Assembly: GCA_006503535.1 (NCBI GenBank)
Contig: QYRS01000005.1
Coordinates: forward strand, 744,001 to 808,000
DNA length: 64,000 bases
From: Arthrinium phaeospermum
Taxonomy: Eukaryota > Ascomycota > Sordariomycetes > Amphisphaeriales > Apiosporaceae
Direction: 5' to 3'
In this document: piece by piece, positions 1 through 10,757 of the stretch
How the letters are laid out: the number at the start of each line of letters is the position of its first letter
Numbering within the stretch: position 1 is the first letter of the stretch
Translations under genes and position numbers: made by a program
Notes under the pieces: model-generated
Database searches by the model: none
What the model was told of the DNA's origin: nothing
The model's input: only the letters and a program-made list of their open reading frames with translations

Positions 1-929
1 CAGTCAACCTGGATCCAACTTAGGGTTTTTGTCTAAAAACAAATCTGCAAACTATCCCAATCGCACCTCTCAGCCTCTGGTTCTCGTTGCGGCCCCCGCT
101 ATCGTCCGCTCCTCCACCACTGTACGTGATACGACTACTGTAGGATTGCTTCATCGCCCGGCTAGTCACGAGAGTTTACGGAGAGCTGAACAACCCACCG
201 GCTCACCACCCACTCCCTTCTCCCAGCTGTGGCTAGTCAGCAGCCCACCTACCCTGAATCAATATCCAGAATATATCCAAGCAGGACACAGGCTCACTGG
301 GAACCTTCATGCGATTAGCAGTCAGAACAACCTATCAGTGCATACATAGATTGGCCCCTCAGTCTCCCGATTTTTCCTTGGTGGCCATTCTCCTGGAATC
401 TCGACGGCAGCAGCAGCAGCAAGCAGCCAAGAGCCGGCGGCGTTTTCCCCAGTACCCCGGGCAATAGTACCTACAACCTGCAAACACCTCCAAAAAGGAA
501 ACATCAACAAATTTACGGCCGCCCATTCATAACGAGCGACACGAAGGAGATTGTGTAGCGCTGCGCCAATCAGAGTCTCGACCTGCCCCGAGAGCGCATC
601 ATTCCTAGACCACCCCCCGAATCATGGTCTCATTTTCGTGTGAGGTAATGCTCCCCCCTCCATTAACAGTTAATCTTATTAAGAGCCCAGAAGTCTGAGC
701 CTGACATCACGGCCTGAGAACCCGCTACCCTAAAGTCACTTTACATGCCATCGCATCCATCTCCTTCACCAAGGCATTGCGCCACCCCTCCCCCATGCGT
801 TTCCTATTAATCCTCTTGATGTGTTGTTATTTCGGGCATTGATCGCCCAGATAGCCCGTCCATCTGCTTTTATCCACCCTTCGCATCATTCCGTCGTGTG
901 TTGGCTGTTCCCCTTATTACGCCCGCTTG

Positions 930-962
<33 letters not shown>

Positions 963-1412
963 ATCATCCCACTGTCGCAAGTAATCGAGCATCGGTTCTC
1001 CTTGCGCACCGTGTCTCCTGATCGGTTTCACCCCTCTGCCCCTCCAACCAGATGACACACCCAACTATTTGAAACGGACGCCCAGTCCCATCCCATTATA
1101 CACCCCCCATACCCTCTTTTACTACTAGTATCACTCGCATCCCGCGAATCGACCCTCTTCTCGATTGCTATTGTTGCACTGCACTGCCTTGCTATTTTCC
1201 ATCTGTATAACACCAAGCTAACCCGACCCCAAAGTCGTGCGGCGACGTACTGACCAAGAAGAAACTCGATCCCCATCGGAATCGCTGTTACGGTGCGACT
1301 TTCACATGTATTGATTGCATGGTCTACTTTCCCGGCACTGATTATCGATTCCATACAGTAAGTTGGTCAGCCTTATTAGCGGGTGCGGGATACTGATTCC
1401 GAATAGACCTGC
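1..1412. other. Gene-free upstream region
   Basis: I see no convincing coding region. The stretch holds a (CA)n microsatellite and pyrimidine-rich DNA that probably forms the promoter and 5' UTR of the gene starting at 1413. A possible 5' exon (ATG at 1319, GTAAGT donor at 1358, AG at 1405-1406) lies at its end. Confidence 0.5.
931..961. repeat. (CA)15 microsatellite
   Basis: Fifteen uninterrupted CA dinucleotides lie in the upstream region. It is a simple-sequence repeat, likely polymorphic in length. Confidence 0.95.
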
Positions 1413-2573
1413 ATGAGTGAAGAGCAAAAGTACCAAGGCGCCCTTTACAAACCCAAGAAACAAAAATACAATCAGCCAGATAACCCACCCGCGGCCTTCG
1501 AGGATCACCAACCCCAGACAATGCAGAAGCAGGCCTATGTCGAAGACGTCACTGAAGGATATGAGGCGTACCGTGACTATGATAGCGACGACGACAACAG
1601 GTCGGCGGCTGATCTGCCTCCAGAGGCCCCTACTCCACCCCCAGCGGTGGACGGCCTGAATGTGTTCGACTTTCTTGTGGCTCCCACGCCCAATGCTTCG
1701 AAGCTGGATTTGCCGACAAAGGATGAGAGCCAACAGCTTGTCAAATTCAAGGCTGATTCAGAGGAATACATGGACAACGCTGGCTACATGGTCGACGACG
1801 ACGGGGACCTGATTCACTACGGCGCAGGCCCCATTCCGACGCAAGTGCACTATGAAACCCCTGTCCCGAAGGCAGAACGGAGGAGGACCAAGGATGGCGA
1901 GATCAAGAAGGACAAGAAGCGCAAGCGCCTGCATATCGAGACCAACAGCCCCTTGGCTATTGAGAATGGGCCCGCCGACCAAGAGATGACGGATGCACCC
2001 GAGTTGCACACGGGCCTGACTGGTGGCCTTAACCGTATGATGCGACCGCCGGTATTCCCGCCGTCGCCTGATTACTCGGGTGGAGATGGTGGTGATAAGT
2101 CGCCGTCCAGTCTGATTAAGAAGTCCAAGTCGAAATCTAAGCCCAGCCGCACGGAGACATTGGGCAACAACCTGAAGGCCCTGGTTTCGGGCACAACCAA
2201 GCCGACAAAGGTTTCGAAGAAGAGGAAGCACTCGTCGGAACGGAAGGAAAAGAAGAAGAAGCACCACCATCACCACTCCGACAGCGAAAAAGCCCCCAAG
2301 CTTATCGAATACCGTCCATCAACTGCCGACGGAAAAGAGCCGGACGGCCAGCTCATTGTCTACAAGCCTCGATCAGAGCTGTTTCTGAGCATGTGCACCA
2401 AGGGACCGGATAGCGAGCGTGGTTATAGCATCAACAAGGCCTTGAAGCGCTTCCATCGCGAGCGAACGTCGTCGGGCAGCAGCCTTGGCAGGTCGTCGGA
2501 AGAAAAGGAGCTGTGGCGGTCGCTGCGTATGCGACGCAACGACCGAGGCGAGATCGTTCTATTCTCGGTTTGA
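1413..2573 (+). CDS. Conserved-looking basic nuclear protein, function unknown
   Basis: This open frame of 386 codons encodes a low-complexity, mostly disordered protein. The N-terminal half is acidic and rich in Asp, Pro and Glu. The middle has two Lys/Arg clusters of nuclear-localisation type (about residues 155-175 and 265-285), the second followed by a six-His tract. The C-terminus is more ordered, with RSELFLSMC and a charged SLRMRRNDRGEI segment that could be a short conserved motif. I do not recognise a catalytic domain; a chromatin or RNA-associated role is only a guess. A spliced upstream exon (1319-1357, 13 codons, intron 1358-1406) joins in frame and would lengthen the N-terminus by 15 residues. 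Both start codons have a weak context, so the start is uncertain. Confidence 0.7.
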   Translation: MSEEQKYQGALYKPKKQKYNQPDNPPAAFEDHQPQTMQKQAYVEDVTEGYEAYRDYDSDDDNRSAADLPPEAPTPPPAVDGLNVFDFLVAPTPNASKLDLPTKDESQQLVKFKADSEEYMDNAGYMVDDDGDLIHYGAGPIPTQVHYETPVPKAERRRTKDGEIKKDKKRKRLHIETNSPLAIENGPADQEMTDAPELHTGLTGGLNRMMRPPVFPPSPDYSGGDGGDKSPSSLIKKSKSKSKPSRTETLGNNLKALVSGTTKPTKVSKKRKHSSERKEKKKKHHHHHSDSEKAPKLIEYRPSTADGKEPDGQLIVYKPRSELFLSMCTKGPDSERGYSINKALKRFHRERTSSGSSLGRSSEEKELWRSLRMRRNDRGEIVLFSV

Positions 2574-4369
2574 GGCCTTGGTGCTCGGTGCATTGTAAAA
2601 GGACAGGCGGCGTTGTCTGGTTTGACTTAAGATTTATGATACCATGGCTCAAGGCCACATGGAGCTGCGGCTGGGCAGCTCCGCTACGCTACTACTGCTG
2701 TCTACTACCTAGTAGCACTAGCATAGCACTAAAGGGTGAAACTGCCTGCTCTGCAGTTGGACTTGGGGGCCCGGATTGAGCATTTGGGGGGACGGCATGT
2801 ATCGGTAGCATATGGTTGGGTTTGGAGGGCCGATCCGGAACAGATCTGGCGCGTAATGGGCAGAACATGTTTGATTCTGAAAAGTGTCTTGATAGCTGTG
2901 CTTGTAGCCATGGGCTCTGGCGTTTGGGCTTGACTCTGGTCAGGGTAATAGAGTATTGTCCCACATGGGGAAAGATCGTCACTTTTGCGTCTCCTTCTTT
3001 GACATGCGTGAAAGGGTGGGTGTGCGCCCCGTGCTGTCTTGCTTTCTCTTGTCTACTCCACAGTGCGATGAGGTCTCGTTTGACCCTCGGGATTCCACAA
3101 CACATACAGTACAGGTAGTGTCCCTCGGCAAGACGGGAGTTAAGTATGTGGCGGCAGTAACGAAGTATACCTACAAACTGCATCAGTTTATGGCCTCAAA
3201 TGCTCAGCCACCAACTTTCCAAAGAAAAGGGTTCTCTGCACAGACAACAGGGCCATTAGGGATGCTATGATAAGCCCAGTTGGGCCAAATTTTGCGCGCT
3301 GGACATGACAATAATTATGCGTGCATGGCCTCGGGTTTTCAGGTATCCGACTCTGCGGTGTGTCCGGCTGTCTGTCTGGTAGGTAAATTTAGGTACCTAG
3401 TGATGTGAGTGAGGCCGTAGCTCCGAGGCGGCTCTAGTTTTCTGAGGCCAATAGTTGAGGAAGACAGACAAAAACACGCACCTGCTACGCACTCACCTTA
3501 TTTCTGCCGCTTGGCGTCGGCCCCGTTTTCACCCTGCGAGGCTAATAGCGTATTGTGCGGCACTTCGGAAAGTTGTCAGAGGGAAACGGTAGAGGGGATC
3601 CAATAAGCCAGACCATCTACGCAAATGTGAGGGAAAGCATTCTTGCATGCTGCGGGCTAGGCCTGTATGTAACCTGGGCTTATTCCCGGGGAACGGTGTG
3701 CGCAATTCAGCTGAGCCGACTTCAGTCACCATTTACACTACATATTCAGTACCTTGTGTTGGAGTCGCGGGATTGCAGCCTCCCTCGCCCACCCTATGCG
3801 AGACGCATCCACCAGAGAAACAATCAGCTAATCAGCTGCAGTCGCTGCGCGGGAATATAAGGACATGGGTACTGTACCAGGCGAGATACCAGTTAGGCCA
3901 TTTAGAACACCTCATAGCAGCCACCTCATGCCATGATTGGAGCTTGCCGGCGGCCCATGTGCCTCACCGTGACATCAACGGGCCACAACAACGCATGTAT
4001 TGCCGGTCCGACTCCGACTCTCACCCAAATATGGCCTCTCGTCCTTCCTGTTCTATCCAGGCCCTCCTGGGACTGGGAGGAAAATACAGTCTCGGGGTAT
4101 GAGGCTGACAGGCGGAATAGGGTGGAAGGTATGCATTCACAGGTATATATAAGAGAGGGAGGTGTTGCATCCTTTCAGCAGAGCTCATGGGTTATCCAAA
4201 TCTCCCTCCCTACGTGAACAACGACTTTGCTTTCTTCCATATACGTTATACCCATTCGAATATCTCTATTCCAGCTACCTGCGTGCTTTGCCCACTCGTG
4301 TCTGTCAGAGCGCCGCTGCTTTCCATATCCGTCCTATAGCTCTACATACCCTCTATATCCAGGATCAAC
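2574..4369. other. Intergenic region
   Basis: No supported gene. Overlapping short frames here have no domain, splice pattern or coding bias. The right end carries a TATA-like box at 4144 and is likely the promoter of the small gene at 4370. Confidence 0.5.
4144..4152 (+). promoter_or_regulatory. TATA-box-like element
   Basis: TATATATAA lies 218 bp upstream of the start at 4370 and is followed by pyrimidine-rich leader sequence. Position and orientation fit a core promoter for the small spliced gene. Confidence 0.45.
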
Positions 4370-4694
4370 ATGGCTTCAGAAAGGTATTGGGTCAAGTCAA
4401 CACCTATGGTCTTCCAACATGAAGCTAACGAGCGACAGTGTGCAACAACAGCATCAGAAGCGGCACAAAGATGCACAGTACATACATGTTCCACGTCACT
4501 CGAGCCATGGCTCATCATCCACTCAGGATAGTTACGCCGGCCTGAGTCCCATGGATCGGTGGCAAGTCGAATCGCCCAAGGACCAGCCATGGCACGCCCT
4601 CTCCGCTGTCGAGAAGCTACCCTCGTCGTCTGCCAAAAAGACAAAATCAAAGCGAGGTTCTAGCCATAAAGCAGCTGCTGGCTCCAAGGCTTGA
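4370..4694 (+). CDS. Small hydrophilic protein, 89 aa, two exons
   Basis: The gene is recognisable only after splicing. Exon 1 is just 14 nt (4370-4383, MASE plus two bases). The intron is 4384-4438, with a GTATTG donor, a textbook GCTAACG branch site and CAG acceptor. Exon 2 (4439-4694) continues in frame to TGA. The product is small, Ser-, His- and Lys-rich and probably disordered, with a central PMDRWQVESPKDQPWHALS stretch that looks like the only ordered motif and a basic SAKKTKSKRGSSHK tail. I do not recognise the family. Short proteins of this kind, with a tiny first exon and a long leader, are common in Sordariomycetes. A TATA-like element lies upstream. The gene model is fairly secure; the function is unknown. 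Confidence 0.65.
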
Positions 4695-5351
4695 GAGCCC
4701 AAGCTCCGGAAACGGATTTCATTCTCTCATCATGGTTTCGGTGTACCTGAGTGCCACTTTCAGCTTTCATGTAGCTTATCTCACCTTCCCTCGAGAATGT
4801 GATAGTGGTGGGCCAGGCCTATGTATGGAACCCAGCACCTTATATTACGAAAATTGCTCGGATGGTTCCTAAATTTTGGATGGTCGGTCATGGAAAGCAA
4901 TCGGGGGCAATCTTCGTCGTATATCTGTAGTATGCTTTTGGTTTTGTAGAGCTCAGAAGAAAGTCTGAACGGATCGAAGCATTATCAGAACACTTTCTAT
5001 AGCCATAGACTGTGGGGATTTCTTCGCCGGCAGAGGATCTTGATAATATTCAGCGCACGTTTTATCTTATGTTCAACTGCCGATTGTTATGGTTGTTTCG
5101 AGCGGTATTTCCCGAGCCAAAGAAATACAGAGGTCAAGGTAAGAGACGAGTGATATCACACGTAAACACAAGGGATATCACTGCACCCGGTTCACAGGAA
5201 AAAGAATGATGAATCGTCAAGCCTAATCAGGCTAACCACGATACAAATTGCACTAGACACAGGCAGAAGAAAGAAGGGGATCTTGAAACTCTCGAAGGGC
5301 TCGCTCACCCATCCACTATCAATAATCCGGCATGACTTCGCCCTGATGCTC
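4695..5351. other. Intergenic region between convergent genes
   Basis: This spans the 3' regions of the small gene and of dap1. I see nothing else in it. Confidence 0.5.
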
Positions 5352-5982
5352 CTATTTGCCGCCCACGGGGACCAACTTGCCGACGACCAGGTACTTGCTC
5401 TCAAAGCGCTCCTCCCAGCCCCGCAGGCTCTCCATCTCCTCGGAGCCGAGACCCTCGAGCGTGTCGAGGGGCCCGTCGAGGTCCTCGGTGAGCATCTCGC
5501 GGTCGAAGCTGTGGCAGGCGAGGCCGCGGCTGGCGTCGCGGCCGGCAAAGTTCTCGTAGGGCCCGCCGGGGCCGTAGAAGTTGCGGCCCGAGGTGACGTC
5601 GAAGACGCGGCCGCGCACGGCGAGGTAGACGGGGTTTCCGTCGAGCCCGTTCTTGGGCAGCAGGGTGCGCGGCGTGTACGTCTTGAAGACGGTGGCGGGG
5701 GGCTCGCGCGGCAGCTTGGTCGGCGCGCTCGGCTTGAAGAGCAGGTAGGTGGTGTAGGCCGTCAGGATGATGAGGAGCGCGTTGAGGGGGGTCGCGAGGC
5801 CGGTGCTGGGGTCGGGCGGTGTTAGTGCGCGGCACTCCCAGTATTGCCAACGGAGGCGGACGGAGGCGGGAGTGGAGGTGGAGGTAGAAGAGGGCAGGGC
5901 GGGCTGGGGAAGTGAAAACATACTATGGGCTTGCGTCGCGGACGGCCTCGTGATGGGCCAGGTGCTGGTCTACGTAGTCCAT
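5352..5982 (-). CDS. dap1: Dap1/MAPR-family cytochrome b5-like haem-binding protein
   Basis: The 170-aa protein is a membrane-associated progesterone receptor (MAPR/Dap1) homologue. In yeast Dap1 binds haem and supports cytochrome P450 enzymes such as Erg11 in sterol synthesis, acting at ER/endosomal membranes. A short N-terminal helix (MDYVDQHLAHHEAVRDASP) precedes one membrane segment (LNALLIILTAYTTYLLF, about residues 28-44). The cyt b5-like domain follows, with the family pattern VYLAVRGRVFDVTSGRNFYG, then GPYENFAGRDASRGLA and the SFD motif. Tyrosines expected to ligate haem are present. The start was chosen by splicing: exon 1 is 5982-5924, the intron 5923-5806 has a GTATGT donor and CACTAAC branch site, and exon 2 runs 5805-5352. 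A longer unspliced frame starting at 5921 would lose the conserved N-terminus. Confidence 0.92.
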
Positions 5983-7079
5983 GTTGATAATGTGCCTAAC
6001 GGGTCGCTATTCTTGAACTTGCTGGAGGAAGAAGTCGAGGTTATCAAGCCTAAAAGTCAAGTTTGGGGATTGCGGGATCTAGTCTGGGTAGTCAGATTCG
6101 AAGAGCTTCGGCCGGAGAACGTGGGGTCAGACAGTGACGGAAGCTCCGGATCAGTGGTCAATGCTCCGCTCAAATATTCGAAAGTGTGCCACACCCAACG
6201 CTGCGTACTACTAGGTAATCAATGGATATTCTCCGACTGCCGCCTAGACAAGTACATATGTATTGTAGCTTTTATCTACTACTATGCTGGTCCTTTGTAT
6301 CAAGCCTGCATATCCTGATACGATCCAATTCATGAGCTCGTGAGCTTGTACAGCCAACTGAAGAAAGTGCCACATGAATGACTGGCAAGGTCAAAGCAGC
6401 ACATACTGTTTGTCGTCGTAGTCGCACCTGTACGACTAAGCGAAATTGAAGCAATCGAGTCGGAATTGCTATCAGACAAATTTGAAACGGGCAGACAATT
6501 TGCTGCAATATACCCTATACCACGGAGTAGTACATATATGTAGTCTTGTCAGTTGATTGAAAATGCTTCCATCAAAAGCTTCAAAACTGAAGGGGGGTCG
6601 TTGTTTGGTCCCCTATCTTGAAATTCCCCACGTGTTGCATGCGACTTTCTACATAGGATTTCCCATTGGTAGATTAATATTTTGTACACTTGAGCTAGTA
6701 TGTAATAAGCGTACCTAAAGTCGAACAAGCGCATACTCGCAGCACCCATTTCAATTGAGGCCTTCTTCCATTGGCATAGTCAGCCAAAAAGATGGATATA
6801 GCTTGTCCAGCTGTACCCATATCCAGTTTTCAGTATTGGCGGCAGCCTAATAAGATCGGCGACCGTTTCCCTATTCATGTCCTTTCCAAAAGTAATACCG
6901 CCATTGTTGAGCTGTAATTGTGTGTTTGCTCCATGACAGCTTTCAGCCAAGTATTTGGCCCAATGGTGCGATCAAGTTAGACCCGACTCGCCATCTGCAT
7001 CTCCCTCTCCAGCGTCAGCTCGTGGGGTGCGGCTCTAACAAAGTCTCGAACACCACCAAGCTCCCTCTAAGCCCTCCCG
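5983..7079. other. Divergent intergenic region, dap1 and GT15 gene
   Basis: About 1.1 kb between two divergent starts holds no supported gene and presumably contains both promoters. Several A/T-rich patches are present, but I see no clear TATA box at a convincing distance. Confidence 0.5.
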
Positions 7080-8495
7080 ATGATGCTGCGACGCCTCATT
7101 CGCCCGGCGCGCCGACTACCATGGCTCTATATTCTGCCCGTCCTCGCTCTCTGCTTGATTGAAGTCCTCATCCATCGATCCAAGTACAGCGTACCCTTAC
7201 CAGCGCACGAGCTCGACGAGCCCTTCTTCAAGGGATGCCAGGAGCCCGACGTCGACCACCCGCGCGAAAATGCCGTCATGGTCATGCTGGCGCGCAACTC
7301 GGAGCGCGTCGCGGCCAACAAGACAATCACCAGCATTGAGCACGCCTTCAACAAGTGGTTCAAGTACCCTTACGTTTTCATGAACGACGAGCCCTGGGAC
7401 GCCAAGTTCATCGAGACGCTCAACGAGACGGCCGGCGGCCGAGCCACCTTCGAGGTCATTCCCAAAGAGCAGTGGACCTTCCCGCCCGAGATGGATGCGA
7501 AGGCAGCAAAGCAGAGCATGAAAGAGCAGGGACAGAGGGGGTTGCCGCACGCCGGCAGCGAAGGCTACCACCACATGTGCCGCTTTTACTCTGGGTAAGC
7601 ACGACAGACTCCTCGCGAATACCCGGCCTGGCCTCCTATACCGCACGTACTGACAATCGCCATGTAGCAAATTCTACCAGCTGGAGGCTCTCAAGAAGTA
7701 CAAGTGGTACTGGCGACTCGAACCGGACGTCGACTTCACTTGCGCCATCACCTACGACCCCTTCGTGCAAATGGCCAAGAACAATAAAAAGTACGGTTTC
7801 ACAATCGCGCTCTGGGAAGTCGGCACAACATGCCCCTCCCTGTTCCGCGACATCGCCAATTGGAAAGAGTTACACAACATACCGACCAACAATCTTTGGA
7901 AGGCGACTGTCCAGGCGAGCTGGGTGCCGTACCCCTTCCGGCAGATGCTGGCATATTTCATGCCGCACACTGATCGCTTCGGCGACGTATGGAGCTTGTG
8001 CCACTACTGGAGCAACTTCGAGATCGCCGATATGGACTTCTTCCGCAGCAAGTCGTACCAGGATCTCTTCGAATTTTTGGATAAAAAGGGGGGCTTCTAC
8101 TTCGAGAGGGTGAGTCGCAACAAGTTCCCTTCTCCCATGTTGTGTATGACCTCGATTTGCTAACAACTTTTTTTTTCATTCTTCAGTGGGGCGATGCCGC
8201 CGTCCATGCCCTGGCCGTGGCTCTCTTCTTGGACCCGTCACAGGTTCACCACTTCGAAGATTTTGGGTACAGGCATGATTTGCTGTACCAGTGCCCCGCC
8301 AATGCTCCCGATTTTCAGTTGACCGAGGCGGAGGTCTTGCTTGGCAACAGGCCGTACTGGCCCGAGAAGCCAGGCGGCGTGGGATGCAGGTGTCAGTGCG
8401 ATGGTGACGTGCGGCGGAACCATCCAGGCTATTGTCTTAACAAACTCAAGCAGCCGAATACCCGGGCTCGACCCTGGCTGACTTGGTTATTGTAA
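7080..8495 (+). CDS. Alpha-1,2-mannosyltransferase, glycosyltransferase family 15 (Ktr/Kre2-like)
   Basis: The 421-aa type II membrane protein belongs to GT15, Golgi enzymes that extend O- and N-linked mannans using GDP-mannose. A cytoplasmic basic tail (MMLRRLIRPARR) is followed by one signal-anchor (about residues 14-32). The catalytic domain shows NAVMVMLARNSE, SIEHAFNKWFKYPYVF, FEVIPKEQW, YHHMCRFYSG and the metal-binding-site segment YWRLEPDVDFTC. It ends with WGDAAVHALAVALFL, FEDFGYRHDLLYQCP and a Cys-rich GCRCQCDG end. Three exons (7080-7594, 7668-8109, 8187-8495) join in frame through introns of 73 and 77 nt with GTAAGC and GTGAGT donors. The gene is convergent with the ERD1-like gene, about 400 bp away. 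Which Ktr subfamily it belongs to cannot be told here. Confidence 0.93.
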
Positions 8496-8904
8496 GGAAG
8501 AAGGAAACACATTGCTCAATATATGCACACTGGCTGTGGCTGTACAGATTTATGGCACGGCTCTTGGCGGCTCATGGAAAAAAGGCAGCTTCATAGAGTC
8601 TAGCAGGCCCTCTATAGGGGGCCTCTTGTATTTTGCGAGCTCCTATGCCAAGTCGGCATTGGATATATGATACCTGGATAGCCAACTCCTAAATATTGAA
8701 CATCCCAACCAACCAGCCCAGCTCTAGCCTCTACAGGTACAATGATAAACGCCAAGGCAATGCATTCGTTCCATGCTTCGTATCGATCCCACCGCTCTAA
8801 ATACATCGTGTCCAGGTTCTCATTCATCGGTGCCGTCCCATTAAAACATCGTAGCCCTCCCCGCCCGCATTGAACCCCCTCCAGTGGCGAAGGACGCCAT
8901 CACA
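8496..8904. other. Convergent intergenic region
   Basis: This stretch holds the 3' ends of the GT15 and ERD1-like genes. I see no further feature. Confidence 0.5.
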
Positions 8905-10210
8905 CTAAAGTTCGTCCTCGTCATCGTCTTTGAAATGATAATCGCCCAACAGGATGTCGTCGGGCGCCACACCGAGCGTGACCTGGTTCCGGATCCACTC
9001 AGTCTCGACACGGAAGAAGATCCAGATCCAGCGGCGCAGCACCTCGAGGAACTCGATGACGAAGAGCGAGCTCTCAAAGTCGGAGATGTGGTCGAGGCGC
9101 GCGCTCAGCTTCAGGCCCCACGTGCAGCGCAGCGTCAGGTCCAGGGCGATGACGGCGTAATACAGGACTGGCGGGCCCACGGCAAGGCGCCGGCGCAGGC
9201 CGAAGGGCTGGTCGGGCGCGTTGCGCTGGTGGGCGCCGCTGAACAGCGTCAGGTCCCAATCCTTGGCCACGTCCCAGTAGAAGCTGTACAGGCTGTTCAC
9301 CAGGCACGCGCAGACCCACGCCCGGTACAGGCCCGGCGAGGGGCCCAGGTTCCGCTGCAGCGCGGCCAGCAGGATGACGGGGAAGGCCGTGAAGTACTTG
9401 AGCGCGTTGGCGAGGTGCTGGCCGCCCCAGCCCGTCGCGGCGGTCTGGGGCCCGCGCGCGACCCGCCCGTACTCGATCAGGCACTGCCGCAGCCGGATCA
9501 TGGAGGGCACAGCCATGATGAGGGGCAGGAGGAAGGCGCCGCCGCAGTTGCGGTCCGGGCGCGCCGTGGCCGAGCCGTCGGTGCGGAAGAACATGCAGAG
9601 GGAAATGTAGAGGTCGGCGAAGACGCGGGCGTAGCTGGTGAGCACATCGGCCAGCAGGATGTCGCCGAACTTGCCGTCCTTGGTCTCGGCGATGCCGCCG
9701 ACGCTCACGCGCTTGAGGGTGGTGAGGAAGCGGCCGCGGCCGGCGTTGGACAGGTTCTTGAGGGGCGCGAGGAAGACGCCGATCAGCACGATGAGGTACG
9801 TCAGCGGCAGCCAGTCCCAGCGGAGCACGGCGGCCGTGTCGCCCCGCGTGAAGACCCAGAACACCAGCAGCGAGAAGGCATAGACGGCCGAGAGGGTGGT
9901 GGCGAGGCGGTAGGTCGAGAGGTGGTGCGGCGGGTGGTGTGGCGACGAGCGCCCCGGGTAGCGGATGAGCGCCGGGACATCGATCTTGACGAGGTAGAGG
10001 TAGTGGAGGTTGGCTCCCCAGGCCCAGACAGCTAAACGTATGAAGATTGCGTCAGTGGTGTGTTCTGCAAATACCAGTCGCAAAGACCGTGTGGCGGGCG
10101 TGAAGGTTGTTGTACTTACCGAACACTATGATAAAGGCGACACGGTACGGCAGGGGGAAGGTTAGGCTGAAGGAGTCGAGCTCCGGCTCGACGGCTGGAT
10201 CACCGTCCAT
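8905..10210 (-). CDS. ERD1-like EXS-domain Golgi membrane protein
   Basis: The 405-aa polytopic protein carries an EXS domain (ERD1/XPR1/SYG1). In yeast, Erd1 is a Golgi protein needed for retention of ER proteins, for recycling of glycosyltransferases and for phosphate efflux from the Golgi lumen. Several hydrophobic segments are visible: PYRVAFIIVFAVWAWGANL, LSAVYAFSLLVFWVF, LTYLIVLIGVFLAP and GGAFLLPLIMAVPSM. Near the C-terminus sit EXS hallmarks (WVCACLVNSLYSFYWDVAKD and LRCTWGLKLS). No SPX domain is present, which separates it from SYG1/XPR1. Exon 1 is 10210-10120, the intron is 10119-10032, and exon 2 is 10031-8905, joining in phase 1. The C-terminus is a string of acidic residues ending in DEL. 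The gene is divergent from PEX10 with about 550 bp between starts. Confidence 0.85.
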
Positions 10211-10757
10211 GTTCTAGAGGTCACCGGGGACGGGGCATCGAGTCGCGACCAGTTGGGAGGCAGTTTGGAGAGAATAGAAGCAAGCCCTTGACCGTCGCAG
10301 TTTGGCGGTACCAGGAAAGAGGTGATGGTGAACCAAATAAATCTGCAGTACCAATCTGTGCATCAATCTGTCCGATCAGATCAATTGATTGAAATTTAGG
10401 GGGTTCAGTGGTACGTCACTAAAATGACAACTAATCGCAACCCCTGCAGCCCGCTAAAAGTGATCTGTCAAGGGAGGACCCCTGCCTTTCAGTAAGTACG
10501 CTAGGCGGCACGTTGCAGCTGAAAGTGCGCCGAGGTCCAGTCCATTGATGGGAACTTGTCGGTTCATCAACAACCACCAACCTCCAACCTCCATCACGGT
10601 TGACCGACTCTGCGACAATGAACCTCCACGACTAATTTTAATCCATATGCAGCTGCTTTCGGCTTTCAGAGTGCTTATTGACTCGGCTGTAGAATACTGC
10701 GTCCACCATTCAATGACATTCTCTACTTGAAGCATTCCACTGCACTCCGAATTGGCC
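10211..10757. promoter_or_regulatory. Shared divergent promoter region, ERD1-like gene and PEX10
   Basis: 547 bp separate the two divergent start codons. No gene fits inside, so promoters and 5' UTRs of both genes must lie here. I see no distinctive operator. Confidence 0.5.

Noticed and set aside
9000..10035. Long plus-strand frame of 383 codons opposite the ERD1-like gene
   Set aside because: It is a mirror of the GC-rich minus-strand coding sequence; the product is Glu/Arg/Ala low complexity without any domain.
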